DNA of 34,043 bases from a virus (IMGVR_UViG_3300025896_000097:1-34043); one strand, 5' to 3'; counted from the first letter of the stretch, positions 1 to 5,720 are shown. The notes: generated from the letters alone by a model not told the origin. Translations and numbers: made by a program.

Positions 1-220
1 TAATTTAAAACAAGACGGTTCTAAAAAGAGAAATAGATTTCATCACGGGTTTATTGCTCAAGAAGTTAGGGACTTAGGTATTGAATTTGGAGGGTTTCAA
101 GACCATTCTAAAAATGGAGGCGAAGACGTTTTATCTATTGGTTACGACGAATTTATAGCACCAATGATAAAAGCTATTCAAGAATTAAAAGCAGAAATTG
201 AACTTTTAAAAGCTAAATAA
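1..220 (+). CDS. Tail fibre with S74 chaperone domain, C-terminal fragment
   Basis: The reading frame is open from base 2 and gives the last 72 residues of a protein; the start lies outside the window. The fragment has the closing part of the peptidase S74 intramolecular chaperone: the HHGFIAQEV stretch, the IGYDEFIAPMIKAIQELK helix and a Leu/Glu-rich coiled coil. It is the counterpart of the complete gene at 32668-33639 and differs from it by a few residues (HSK for HAK, KAK for KMK at the end) and many silent changes. S74 domains help fibres trimerise and then usually cut themselves off. It sits just ahead of the lysis genes, as its full-length copy does. Confidence 0.88.
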   Translation, partial: NLKQDGSKKRNRFHHGFIAQEVRDLGIEFGGFQDHSKNGGEDVLSIGYDEFIAPMIKAIQELKAEIELLKAK

Positions 221-221
221 A

Positions 222-389
222 ATGAGTCAACAAGATATCAAAACGTATATAATTAACACCACCGCCTTAGCTTTTAGTTTCACACATATGGAAAATACAT
301 TAAAGATTACGCTTTTGATATTTTCAATAATATACACGGTGATTAACATTTATAAACTTTTAACAAAAAAAACAGATGCAAATAAGTAA
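222..389 (+). CDS. Small membrane protein, holin candidate
   Basis: 55 codons, starting one base after the fibre stop and overlapping the endolysin start by 14 bases. The product has a polar N-terminus, a hydrophobic stretch (about residues 24-45, containing LLIFSIIYTVINIY) and a Lys-rich tail (LLTKKTDANK). One or two transmembrane segments are possible. Size, position directly before an M15 peptidase and translational overlap all suggest a holin or lysis accessory protein, but no family motif proves this. The homologue at 33641-33808 differs most in the N-terminal third and keeps the membrane segment and tail. Confidence 0.65.
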   Translation: MSQQDIKTYIINTTALAFSFTHMENTLKITLLIFSIIYTVINIYKLLTKKTDANK

Positions 390-831
390 ACATTTAAGTT
401 TAGCCGAAGCAACACGTTCAGATATGGCTGACAAATTAAAGATAGTTAATAACAACCCTAACCTATCAGTAATTAGTAATATGAAGTTATTAGCTGAAAA
501 GGTATTTGAACCAATTAGAGAGCATTTTAACGTACCTATTTACGTAAGTAGTATGTATAGAGGTTTACCATTAAATAATGCGGTTAAAGGCTCTATTACG
601 TCTCAGCACTGTAGTGGCGAAGCTATGGATATAGATATGGGTGATAAAGGTAAACCGAGTAATAAAGAAATATTTGACTATATCAAAAAGAATTTATCAT
701 TTGATCAGCTCATAAATGAACACGACTACAGCTGGATACACGTATCTTACGAATCAACAGGTAAACAACGTAAACAAATATTAAAAGCAAAAAAAGTAAA
801 TGGACGAACCGTTTACGAAACATTTAAATAA
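376..831 (+). CDS. Peptidase M15 family endolysin
   Basis: 151 residues matching the M15A (D-Ala-D-Ala carboxypeptidase-like) fold used by many phage endolysins to cut peptidoglycan cross-links. The zinc site is visible: SQHCSGEAMDID gives His78 and Asp85, and WIHVS gives His122. There is no signal peptide, so access to the wall would need the preceding holin candidate, whose gene overlaps this start by 14 bases. The start region is an A-rich tract with no Shine-Dalgarno, as is normal for Bacteroidota. Length fits a single-domain M15 lysin. A second, diverged copy begins at 33795. Confidence 0.9.
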   Translation: MQISKHLSLAEATRSDMADKLKIVNNNPNLSVISNMKLLAEKVFEPIREHFNVPIYVSSMYRGLPLNNAVKGSITSQHCSGEAMDIDMGDKGKPSNKEIFDYIKKNLSFDQLINEHDYSWIHVSYESTGKQRKQILKAKKVNGRTVYETFK

Positions 832-837
832 ATAAAT

Positions 838-1047
838 ATGAAAATTAAAGAAGTTTTAAAAGAAGTAGTTAAAGAAGTAGCAATCGAATCAGTTGATCCT
901 ATTAAATCAATGTTAGACGAAGCAGCTAATGCTTATTCAGATAGTCCTGCAACTACAAATGCTGGACGTGTTCTAAGGTTTATAAGTAGGTTTATTAAAC
1001 CAAGTACTATTATTCGACTGTTTGCACATAAATTAAGTAATAAATAG
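838..1047 (+). CDS. Small basic protein after the endolysin
   Basis: 69 residues, starting seven bases after the endolysin stop. The N-terminal part is an amphipathic helix-like run of Lys/Glu/Val (KEVLKEVVKEVAIES). The C-terminal part is basic with scattered hydrophobics (RFISRFIKPSTIIRLF). I do not recognise a family. Being last in the lysis operon, right before a strong terminator, it may be an auxiliary lysis factor, but that is position-based inference only. Confidence 0.6.
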   Translation: MKIKEVLKEVVKEVAIESVDPIKSMLDEAANAYSDSPATTNAGRVLRFISRFIKPSTIIRLFAHKLSNK

Positions 1048-1049
1048 TA

Positions 1050-1079
1050 TTGTTTATCTAAATATTATTTATATCTTTG
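1050..1079 (+). promoter_or_regulatory. Bacteroidota-type promoter
   Basis: TTG at 1050-1052 and TATCTTTG at 1072-1079 are separated by 19 bases, matching the known Bacteroidota primary-sigma promoter pattern (TTG, about 19 bases, TAnnTTTG). Transcription would start near 1085. It begins just after the last lysis gene and points toward the terminator at 1133-1169, so its product would be a short RNA unless the terminator is read through. Confidence 0.6.
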
Positions 1080-1085
1080 GCTCAT

Positions 1086-1169
1086 CAATTGGACTCAACC
1101 TATTGATTTAGGTTTTGACTGATTAAAATCATAACCCTAACAAGATTGAGTCCCTTGTTAGGGTTTTTT
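1086..1169 (+). ncRNA. Candidate small RNA between promoter and terminator
   Basis: About 84 nucleotides between a good promoter match and a strong intrinsic terminator, with no convincing reading frame. It can form a hairpin AACCTA/TAGGTT (1097-1102 with 1109-1114). Segment GGACTCAA (1091-1098) is exactly complementary to TTGAGTCC (1146-1153), which fills all but one base of the terminator loop. The RNA could therefore make a loop pseudoknot or an alternative fold competing with the terminator. Whether it is expressed is inferred from sequence alone; it could also be a leader controlling read-through to the HNH gene. Confidence 0.45.
1133..1169 (+). terminator. Strong intrinsic terminator
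   Basis: A perfect 12-bp stem, AACCCTAACAAG (1133-1144) with CTTGTTAGGGTT (1154-1165), a 9-base loop and a T run to 1169. It ends the lysis operon and the short transcript from the promoter at 1050. Confidence 0.88.
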
Positions 1170-1202
1170 GTTTTTGTCGTAATTCACGTTTTCGAAAAAC
1201 CT

Positions 1203-1421
1203 TTATACTTCCTAAAAAATTCAACGTTAGTTGAGGGTAATGCGAAAGGAAGCACCAGACTAAATCGAAATGGTGGCATCAGTATTTAAGTACTGAAAGT
1301 TCGAGAGCTATTTTAACTTAAATAAAATTTAGCATCTTTCAAACGATGAAACTCAACGGAAGAAAGTAAATAGTACTCAATGGATTTAGCTTTTTTCTTA
1401 GCTACTTCCCTTGGGTTTACT
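1203..1421 (+). other. Structured non-coding leader before HNH gene
   Basis: No gene lies between 1048 and 1482. Beyond the terminator the DNA can fold into several helices: CTTCCT/AGGAAG (1208-1213, 1247-1252) enclosing TCAAC/GTTGA (1221-1225, 1230-1234); CACCA/TGGTG (1253-1257, 1271-1275); CAGTA/TACTG (1280-1284, 1291-1295); GCTA-TTTTA/TAAAA-TAGC (1307-1315, 1323-1333); and AGTAA plus ACTCAA with TTGGGT plus TTACT (1365-1380, 1411-1421). GACTAAATC (1258-1266) can also pair with GATTTAGC (1383-1390) leaving one bulged A. The 12-mer AGAAAGTAAATA occurs at 1361 and 1451. It resembles a structured leader or degraded self-splicing RNA; I cannot assign a class. Confidence 0.45.
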
Positions 1422-1482
1422 ATATCTTTAAAGCAATAAAATCTAACAAAAGAAAGTAAATAATTATATAAATAAGTAGTAT

Positions 1483-2223
1483 ATGAAAATATGTAATAAT
1501 TGTAAAATAGAAAAAGAATTAATTGAGTTTAAAAAACAATTAGAAAATAAAGATGGTTATACAGGTAAATGTAAAATTTGTATTTCTGAATATAATAAAC
1601 AATATAGTTTAAATAATAAAGAAAAACAAAAAGAATATAGATTACGTAATAAAGAAAAAGCAAAAGAATATAATGAAATATTTAAATTAAAGAATAAAGA
1701 TTATCATAAAATATATAGATTAAGCAATAAAGAAATATTAAAACAAAAAGGAAAAAAATATAGTTTAGATAAAGAATATCAAAAAGAATATAGATTAAAT
1801 AATAAAGAAAAAGCAAAAGAATATCATTTATACTATAATATAAATAATAAGGAAAAAAGAAATAAATATCTTAGAAATAAAAGATTAATAAATCCATTAT
1901 TTAAATTAAGTTCAAATATTAGAAATAATATAAATGATGCATTTAAAAGACAAGGATTTACTAAAAAATCACGTACGCATCAAATTTTAGGATGCTCCTT
2001 TGAAGAATTTAAACAACACTTACAAATACAATTCACAAAAGGAATGAACTGGGAAAACGCTGGTAAATGGCATTTAGACCATATATACCCAGTATCATTA
2101 GCAAAGGATGAAGAAGAACTTATAAGACTAAACCACTACACTAATTTTCAACCTTTATGGGCAATAGATAACTTGAAAAAGAGCAATAAAATAATTGACA
2201 ATAAACAACTAAAATTATTATAG
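1483..2223 (+). CDS. HNH homing-type endonuclease
   Basis: 246 residues. The N-terminus has a zinc-finger-like pair of CxxC motifs (CNNC at 4-7, CKIC near 30), followed by a long Lys-rich region of repeated NNKEKxKEYRL-like units up to about residue 135. The C-terminal nuclease part carries WHLDHIYPVS (His197, Asp199, His200) and LWAIDNLKKSNK, the usual HNH pattern. Free-standing HNH enzymes in phages nick or cut DNA and often spread as selfish elements. The gene is even richer in A than its neighbours and stands alone behind a structured leader, both consistent with a mobile intruder between the lysis and early blocks. The cleavage target is unknown. Confidence 0.85.
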   Translation: MKICNNCKIEKELIEFKKQLENKDGYTGKCKICISEYNKQYSLNNKEKQKEYRLRNKEKAKEYNEIFKLKNKDYHKIYRLSNKEILKQKGKKYSLDKEYQKEYRLNNKEKAKEYHLYYNINNKEKRNKYLRNKRLINPLFKLSSNIRNNINDAFKRQGFTKKSRTHQILGCSFEEFKQHLQIQFTKGMNWENAGKWHLDHIYPVSLAKDEEELIRLNHYTNFQPLWAIDNLKKSNKIIDNKQLKLL

Positions 2224-2240
2224 TTAAATAATTCACAATA

Positions 2241-2274
2241 AAATACTATTATATTAAAATAAGTTGTATATTTG
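2241..2274 (+). promoter_or_regulatory. Early promoter, copy A
   Basis: TATATTTG at 2267-2274 is a -7 element. The upstream stretch 2241-2266 (AAATACTATTATATTAAAAT and following) closely resembles copies at 5420-5486 and 11583-11651. The usual -33 TTG is not evident. It would drive the small-gene cluster starting at 2297. Confidence 0.55.
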
Positions 2275-2296
2275 TAGAAATTAAAACACTAAAATT

Positions 2297-2542
2297 ATGA
2301 ATAAAATTTACAGAATTGTAGAAAGTCAAGATATGTTTTACATTGAAAGATATAATGAAGAGTTAATTACAAGCGGTTATTTGTGGTGGAAAAAAACAAC
2401 AGTTAAAGAGCATTGGAGAAGAGTAGATATTTATGGAAATAATACTGCTTTATACACAATTTCATTACGTTCATTTAAAACTCTAAAAGAAGCAAAAGAC
2501 AAAGTAGAATTATTTAAAAAAGAAATAAAATATTATTATTAA
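2297..2542 (+). CDS. Small accessory protein, tandem paralogue 1
   Basis: 81 residues. It begins MNKIYRIVESQDMFYIE, has an aromatic centre (GYLWWKKTTV, HWRRV) and ends in a Lys/Glu helix with a Tyr tail (KTLKEAKDKVELF then KKEIKYYY). The next gene is a clear paralogue with the same start and end and a shorter middle. No known domain is recognised. As the first gene after an early promoter it is likely expressed soon after infection; such small early proteins often act on host functions, but nothing here shows which. Confidence 0.7.
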   Translation: MNKIYRIVESQDMFYIERYNEELITSGYLWWKKTTVKEHWRRVDIYGNNTALYTISLRSFKTLKEAKDKVELFKKEIKYYY

Positions 2543-2554
2543 AACACTAAAAAA

Positions 2555-2764
2555 ATGGATAAAGTTTACAGAATCGTAGAAAAGCAAAATAAATTCTATA
2601 TTGAACTTGAAAAGGAATTGACAATTAAAAGCGGTTTTCTATTTTGGAGAAAAAAAACAGTTACAAAGTACTGGGTAAATTTATGGATACTACCTTTTAA
2701 AACTCTAAAAGAAGCAAAAGAAAAAATAGAATTATTTAAAAAAGAAATAAAATATTATTATTAA
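2555..2764 (+). CDS. Small accessory protein, tandem paralogue 2
   Basis: 69 residues, 12 bases after its paralogue. Shared features are the KxYRIVExQxxFYIE start, the aromatic GFLFWRKKTV centre and the C-terminal KTLKEAKEKIELF/KKEIKYYY end, where the DNA of the two genes is also nearly identical. It lacks about a dozen residues of the middle part. The pair looks like a local duplication within a phage early region. Function unknown. Confidence 0.7.
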   Translation: MDKVYRIVEKQNKFYIELEKELTIKSGFLFWRKKTVTKYWVNLWILPFKTLKEAKEKIELFKKEIKYYY

Positions 2765-2768
2765 AACT

Positions 2769-2906
2769 ATGAAAGACCAAGAAGAACTATTACTACTTTA
2801 TGCCAAGCGTAAAAAGCTATATTTAAAAGGTGGTAATGACGAGAAATTAAACGATAAAATTCGTGAGTTACAAAAGAGTACTAATTATAAAATTAAAGAG
2901 TTATGA
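2769..2906 (+). CDS. Small hypothetical protein
   Basis: 45 codons: a charged, probably helical peptide with a Leu run near the start (EELLLLYAKRKKLYLK) and IRELQKS later. Its stop overlaps the next start (ATGA), and it follows the previous gene by four bases, so it sits naturally in the operon. No family recognised. Confidence 0.55.
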   Translation: MKDQEELLLLYAKRKKLYLKGGNDEKLNDKIRELQKSTNYKIKEL

Positions 2907-3166
2907 AAAACACAGCGGTAGAATTATTATTTAAAGAATTTAAAGAATTAAGTAAAGCATCAAGATTTTCTGGTGATGATTTATCAGCCAATTTAATTGA
3001 TTTTTTATGTGAACGTGAAGAAGTTGCCAAAGAAATGGAAAATCAACAAATAAAAGACGCTTGGATTAACGGTTATAATAGTAGAGGCAATGAAGATATT
3101 ATTGGCGGAACTGGAAATGAAGAAAACGAATACTACGATAAAACATATAAAACTAAAGAGCAATGA
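2903..3166 (+). CDS. Small phage protein, NTAVELL family
   Basis: 87 residues, acidic. It starts MKNTAVELLFKEF, has EVAKEMENQQIKDAWINGYNS in the middle and ends ENEYYDKTYKTKEQ. This pattern (a short amphipathic start, KEMEKxQIxxAxxxGY, then EYYxxTYK) is familiar from many Bacteroidota phages and recurs in the protein at 3464-3658. Role unknown. It overlaps both neighbours by a few bases, a sign of translational coupling. Confidence 0.7.
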   Translation: MKNTAVELLFKEFKELSKASRFSGDDLSANLIDFLCEREEVAKEMENQQIKDAWINGYNSRGNEDIIGGTGNEENEYYDKTYKTKEQ

Positions 3167-3462
3167 AAGTATTAGAAGTAGCAGATATACTCAGAAAAGA
3201 CAATAAGCACCATTTATGGAACAAAAGACTAATAAGCTATACTTTGGTTGACTGGTTAGAAATAGACGCTTTAAAACGAGGTTATGAAGTTAGCCAGCCA
3301 CACGGAAAGAGCCAAGATAAAAAAGTAATGCGTATTTCAGACGGTAAGATTTACTTCAATGGCAAAGAATGCTATTTAGATAATAATATAAATAAATGTG
3401 CTTTTTACGGCTTAATGAACGGTCAATACCCAAACAAAATTAACGACTTTAAATACATATAA
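3163..3462 (+). CDS. Hypothetical early protein
   Basis: 99 residues, overlapping the previous stop by four bases. Sequence is globular, with LISYTLVDWLEIDALKRGY and paired short elements (ISDGKIYFNGKECYLDN) that look like beta hairpins. Two Cys are present (in ECYLD and KCAF). I do not recognise the family. It lies between two members of the NTAVELL family. Confidence 0.65.
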   Translation: MKVLEVADILRKDNKHHLWNKRLISYTLVDWLEIDALKRGYEVSQPHGKSQDKKVMRISDGKIYFNGKECYLDNNINKCAFYGLMNGQYPNKINDFKYI

Positions 3463-3463
3463 A

Positions 3464-3658
3464 ATGAAACAAACAGCAATAGAATATTTAGAAAGTAAAA
3501 TGACAAATTATTTACAAAATTTGTATAAATCTGAAATAGAACAAGCCAAAGAAATTGAAAAGCAACAGATTAGTAGGGCATACTTTTGCGGATATGACGA
3601 AGATTTAGAAAGAAGTGGAGAACAATATTATCAAGAAACATATAAACAAAAATTATGA
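3464..3658 (+). CDS. Small phage protein, NTAVELL family, second copy
   Basis: 64 residues. MKQTAIEYLESKM, EQAKEIEKQQISRAYFCGY and EQYYQETYKQKL line up with the protein at 2903-3166, so the two are distant paralogues. This copy is shorter in the middle. Function unknown. Its stop overlaps the start of the interrupted gene that follows. Confidence 0.7.
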   Translation: MKQTAIEYLESKMTNYLQNLYKSEIEQAKEIEKQQISRAYFCGYDEDLERSGEQYYQETYKQKL

Positions 3659-3939
3659 ATAAGTACGAACCAATATTAAAATAAGTAGCAACAGGATTAT
3701 TAGAAGTTGCAGAAATTAAACCTAACTTTTCAAACGATGCTTTATTAGATGCAACTTTGATTTTTCAGTCTGTATTTATGGATAAATTATATGATAAAGT
3801 TAAAGATAATTCATTAGATTACAACTCTTTAGAATATCAGGAATTTATAGCTAAAAGAGCTGGAGAAGATTTAAGAGAATTAATCTTAAAGAATACAGGA
3901 TTAGATACACACGAACTAACTAAAAACTACGGAAAATGA
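3655..3939 (+). pseudogene. Interrupted small gene with in-frame TAA
   Basis: From the ATG at 3655, which overlaps the previous stop as genes here usually do, the frame reads nine codons (MNKYEPILK), meets TAA at 3682-3684, and stays open to 3939. The sequence after the stop (VATGLLEVAEIKPNFSNDAL and so on) looks like the natural continuation, and the whole would be about 94 residues. The first ATG after the stop is at 3757, which would give only a 60-residue product. Either the gene is broken by one nonsense change, it restarts internally, or the base call is wrong. TAA acts as an ordinary stop elsewhere in the window. Confidence 0.6.
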
Positions 3940-4094
3940 AAATAACAGTAAATAAGATAAAAAGAGAATTAGAAAAAAAAGGTTGGGATACTGAATATTT
4001 ACAAGGTATTTATACATCTGATCTAATTAAAGCAACCAGAGATATAATAGACGAACAACTAAGAATACACAAAAACATAACTATAAAGAAATGA
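3936..4094 (+). CDS. Small hypothetical protein
   Basis: 52 codons, start overlapping the previous stop (ATGA). The product is basic and mostly helical (ITVNKIKRELEKKGWDTEYL, then LIKATRDIIDEQLR). No family recognised. Tight coupling on both sides supports it as a real gene. Confidence 0.55.
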   Translation: MKITVNKIKRELEKKGWDTEYLQGIYTSDLIKATRDIIDEQLRIHKNITIKK

Positions 4095-4186
4095 GCAAAA
4101 AAAATAAAGAATTTACTATTTTAGATTTTATAATTTATTTTACTTTAGGTTTAATATTTTGGCATTACGTAATTAAATACTGGTAA
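4091..4186 (+). CDS. Single-helix membrane microprotein
   Basis: 31 codons, start overlapping the previous stop. A basic N-terminus (MSKKNKEF) is followed by one hydrophobic helix (about residues 10-28, FIIYFTLGLIFWHYVI). It probably sits in the inner membrane. Function is unknown; such tiny phage membrane proteins sometimes block superinfection, which is only a possibility here. Confidence 0.5.
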   Translation: MSKKNKEFTILDFIIYFTLGLIFWHYVIKYW

Positions 4187-4188
4187 AA

Positions 4189-4437
4189 ATGAGTAAAAAG
4201 AAAAATATCGAAATGACAAAATTATACTGCCTTAGTCAACTACTATTAGAATGCTTAGACGAACTTAAACCAACTACCGCTAATATGGTTAAATATAAGA
4301 CTGATTTAACGGCTCTTTGCGAGGAATTGAATAACGTAACTGCAAATAGTGAAACAGTGCTTAAAAGTACTTATTTTAGCTCTATTTGTTCAAAAGTAGA
4401 TACTATTTTGAGAAAACAATTTGAAGAAAATATGTAA
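4189..4437 (+). CDS. Hypothetical early protein
   Basis: 82 residues, mostly helical: Leu-rich first half (LSQLLLECLDELK), then TDLTALCEELNNVTANSE and a C-terminal CSKVDTILRKQFEEN. Similar 80-residue proteins are common next to DNA methyltransferases in Bacteroidota phages, but I know of no assigned role. It ends exactly where the decayed methyltransferase starts. Confidence 0.65.
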   Translation: MSKKKNIEMTKLYCLSQLLLECLDELKPTTANMVKYKTDLTALCEELNNVTANSETVLKSTYFSSICSKVDTILRKQFEENM

Positions 4438-4698
4438 TGATAAAAATAACAAATGAATGTAATATGGCTCTTATGGCTCGTTACCCTGATAATTATTTCG
4501 ATTTAGCTATTGTAGACCCACCTTATGGAATTGATGCTGATGTAAAAAATAGCACTGATAAAATGCAGACTAAAAAATCAGCAACAAAATCTAAAAAATA
4601 TGGTTCTCAATTATGGGATTCAGATATTCCAACAGATGAATTTCGATAAAGCAATGGAACGAATAAACAACCACGTAGCACAGCAAAAACTATTTTAA
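4437..4698 (+). pseudogene. DNA methyltransferase remnant with internal deletion
   Basis: The first frame (4437-4649) has the N-terminus of an N6-adenine or N4-cytosine methyltransferase: a short start, then FDLAIVDPPYGID with catalytic motif DPPY near residues 27-30, then DSDIPTDEFR and a stop. Another frame starting at 4636 gives NFDKAMERINNHVAQQKLF, which looks like the C-terminal tail of the same enzyme family. Everything between, normally well over 100 residues including the SAM-binding FxGxG motif, is missing. The simplest reading is an internal deletion that joined the ends out of frame. The remnant cannot be an active enzyme. Confidence 0.7.
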
Positions 4699-4699
4699 T

Positions 4700-5314
4700 A
4701 TGAAACCTAAAAAATGCAAAGTATGCCTAACAACTTTTGAACCTAAACAATTTGCCCAGTGCATTTGTTCAATTCCTTGTGCAATTATACACGCTAAAAA
4801 CTTAAAAACACAAAAAGAGCAAAGAGAATGGAAGGTGGAAAAGAAAATAATTAAAGAGAAATTAAAGACACTTTCTGAGTACGTTAAAGACTTACAAATA
4901 GAAATAAATACAATAGTTAGGTTAATAGACAAAGGACACCCTTGCATAGCAACAGGCTCTTATAACGGTAAAGTAAACGCTGGTCATTATATTGGAACAT
5001 TAGCAAATCCTACCATTAGATTTCATTTAGAAAATATATGGTTGCAGTCGGAACATTCGAACACTTGGAAATCAGGCGATACAATTAGATATCAAACAGG
5101 AATTATTGCTTTATTCGGCAAAGAGTACTTAGACTATATGAATAGTTTGCAATCTATAAAGCCAATAAAATTAACAATTGAAGAGCTAAAAGAAAAAATA
5201 AGCATTTCACGTGGTATAATTAAATGGTTAAAATTGCAAGAGCGAAAGTTCACAATAGGCGAAAGAGTTGAGTTAAGAAATAAATTCAATAAAGAAATAG
5301 GAATATATAAGTAA
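4700..5314 (+). CDS. ninG: NinG/Rap-like recombination nuclease
   Basis: 204 residues. The N-terminus has a Cys cluster (Cys6, Cys9, Cys23, Cys27) as in NinG, then a basic coiled region to about residue 70, then the conserved LQxxINTIVRLIDKGHPCI segment and a C-terminal domain with HYIG and RFHLENI-like motifs. Lambda NinG (Rap, PF05766) acts on branched recombination intermediates. It lies in the same broad early region as an ERF annealing protein (6646) and an SSB-like protein (7505), which fits a phage recombination set. It is the last gene before a terminator. Confidence 0.85.
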   Translation: MKPKKCKVCLTTFEPKQFAQCICSIPCAIIHAKNLKTQKEQREWKVEKKIIKEKLKTLSEYVKDLQIEINTIVRLIDKGHPCIATGSYNGKVNAGHYIGTLANPTIRFHLENIWLQSEHSNTWKSGDTIRYQTGIIALFGKEYLDYMNSLQSIKPIKLTIEELKEKISISRGIIKWLKLQERKFTIGERVELRNKFNKEIGIYK

Positions 5315-5321
5315 TTAATTG

Positions 5322-5329
5322 TATATTTG
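5322..5329 (+). promoter_or_regulatory. Promoter -7 element before a terminator
   Basis: TATATTTG is a good -7 match, but no clear TTG lies about 19 bases upstream. Transcription from here would reach the terminator at 5378-5410 after roughly 70 bases, so it would make a short RNA only. Confidence 0.4.
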
Positions 5330-5335
5330 TTAGCG

Positions 5336-5410
5336 GTATTTAATAGTTATCTTTTTTAGTTTTGGTTTTAGTTAGTTGAACCCGTGATTGTACGTCACGG
5401 GTTCTTTTTT
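5336..5410 (+). ncRNA. Candidate short RNA
   Basis: About 75 bases between the -7 element at 5322 and the terminator, without a reading frame. It is U-rich (TTTTTTAG, TTTTGG, TTTTAG runs) before the terminator stem. The layout repeats that at 1050-1169. It may be a small RNA, or only a coincidence of a TATATTTG match at a gene end. Confidence 0.3.
5378..5410 (+). terminator. Strong intrinsic terminator
   Basis: Stem GAACCCGTGA (5378-5387) with TCACGGGTTC (5395-5404), a perfect 10-bp helix with a 7-base loop, then T6 to 5410. It ends the operon that closes with the NinG-like gene. Confidence 0.9.
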
Positions 5411-5419
5411 GCTTAGTAC

Positions 5420-5486
5420 CTAAATGTTAAAATTATGTTAAATAAAAATAAGATAGTAGAATATTAATATAGTAGTTGTATATTTG
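5420..5486 (+). promoter_or_regulatory. Early promoter, copy C
   Basis: TATATTTG at 5479-5486 preceded by about 60 bases that align with 11583-11651 (CTAAATGTTAAA, ATAAGATAGTA and ATATTAATATAG shared). The palindrome ATATTAATAT lies at about 5461-5470, where the usual -33 region would be approached, and may be an operator. It drives the early/replication block beginning at 5537. Confidence 0.65.
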
Positions 5487-5536
5487 CTAAAGAATTAAGG
5501 AAGTGATTTACACAGCAAATTCTAAAACTAAACAAA

Positions 5537-5719
5537 ATGAAAAATTTAAATGTAAATACAATATCAGAAGGAATTGAAATTTTAACTTCAAAATTTGGAG
5601 CAGTAGAATTTGAAACAAGAAACGAAGAAAATTATAGCTCTGGAGAGCAAACAATTAAAGTTGTTGGAATGGATGTTGATTTTCAAGTTTTAGGTTATGC
5701 AACTATTGAACTTAACTAA
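5537..5719 (+). CDS. Small hypothetical early protein
   Basis: 60 residues: an acidic protein with alternating hydrophobics in the C-terminal half (TIKVVGMDVDFQVLGYATIE), suggesting a small beta sheet. First gene after the promoter ending at 5486, with a leader of about 45 bases. No family recognised. Confidence 0.6.
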   Translation: MKNLNVNTISEGIEILTSKFGAVEFETRNEENYSSGEQTIKVVGMDVDFQVLGYATIELN

Positions 5720-5720
5720 A

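Larger units (their letters stand above)
1..624 (+). repeat. Terminal near-repeat, left copy
   Basis: Aligns without gaps to 33420-34043 (offset 33,419). By hand count about 60 of 624 positions differ (about 90% identity). Bases 1-105 and 505-624 are identical; all differences lie between 106 and 504, mostly silent in codons or in the small membrane gene. See finding for interpretation. Confidence 0.9.

Noticed and set aside
1203-1421. Group I intron
   Set aside because: A group I-like CAGACTAAAT and a bulged pairing are visible, but no consensus S element, no P3/P8 set I can complete, and no split exon around the region.
1361-1462. CRISPR-like repeat pair
   Set aside because: Only two copies of a 12-base AT-rich sequence, 90 bases apart; no array.
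3655-3939. Stop-codon reassignment (TAA read as sense)
   Set aside because: TAA ends most other genes in the window at sensible places, so a single internal TAA is better explained by mutation or error.
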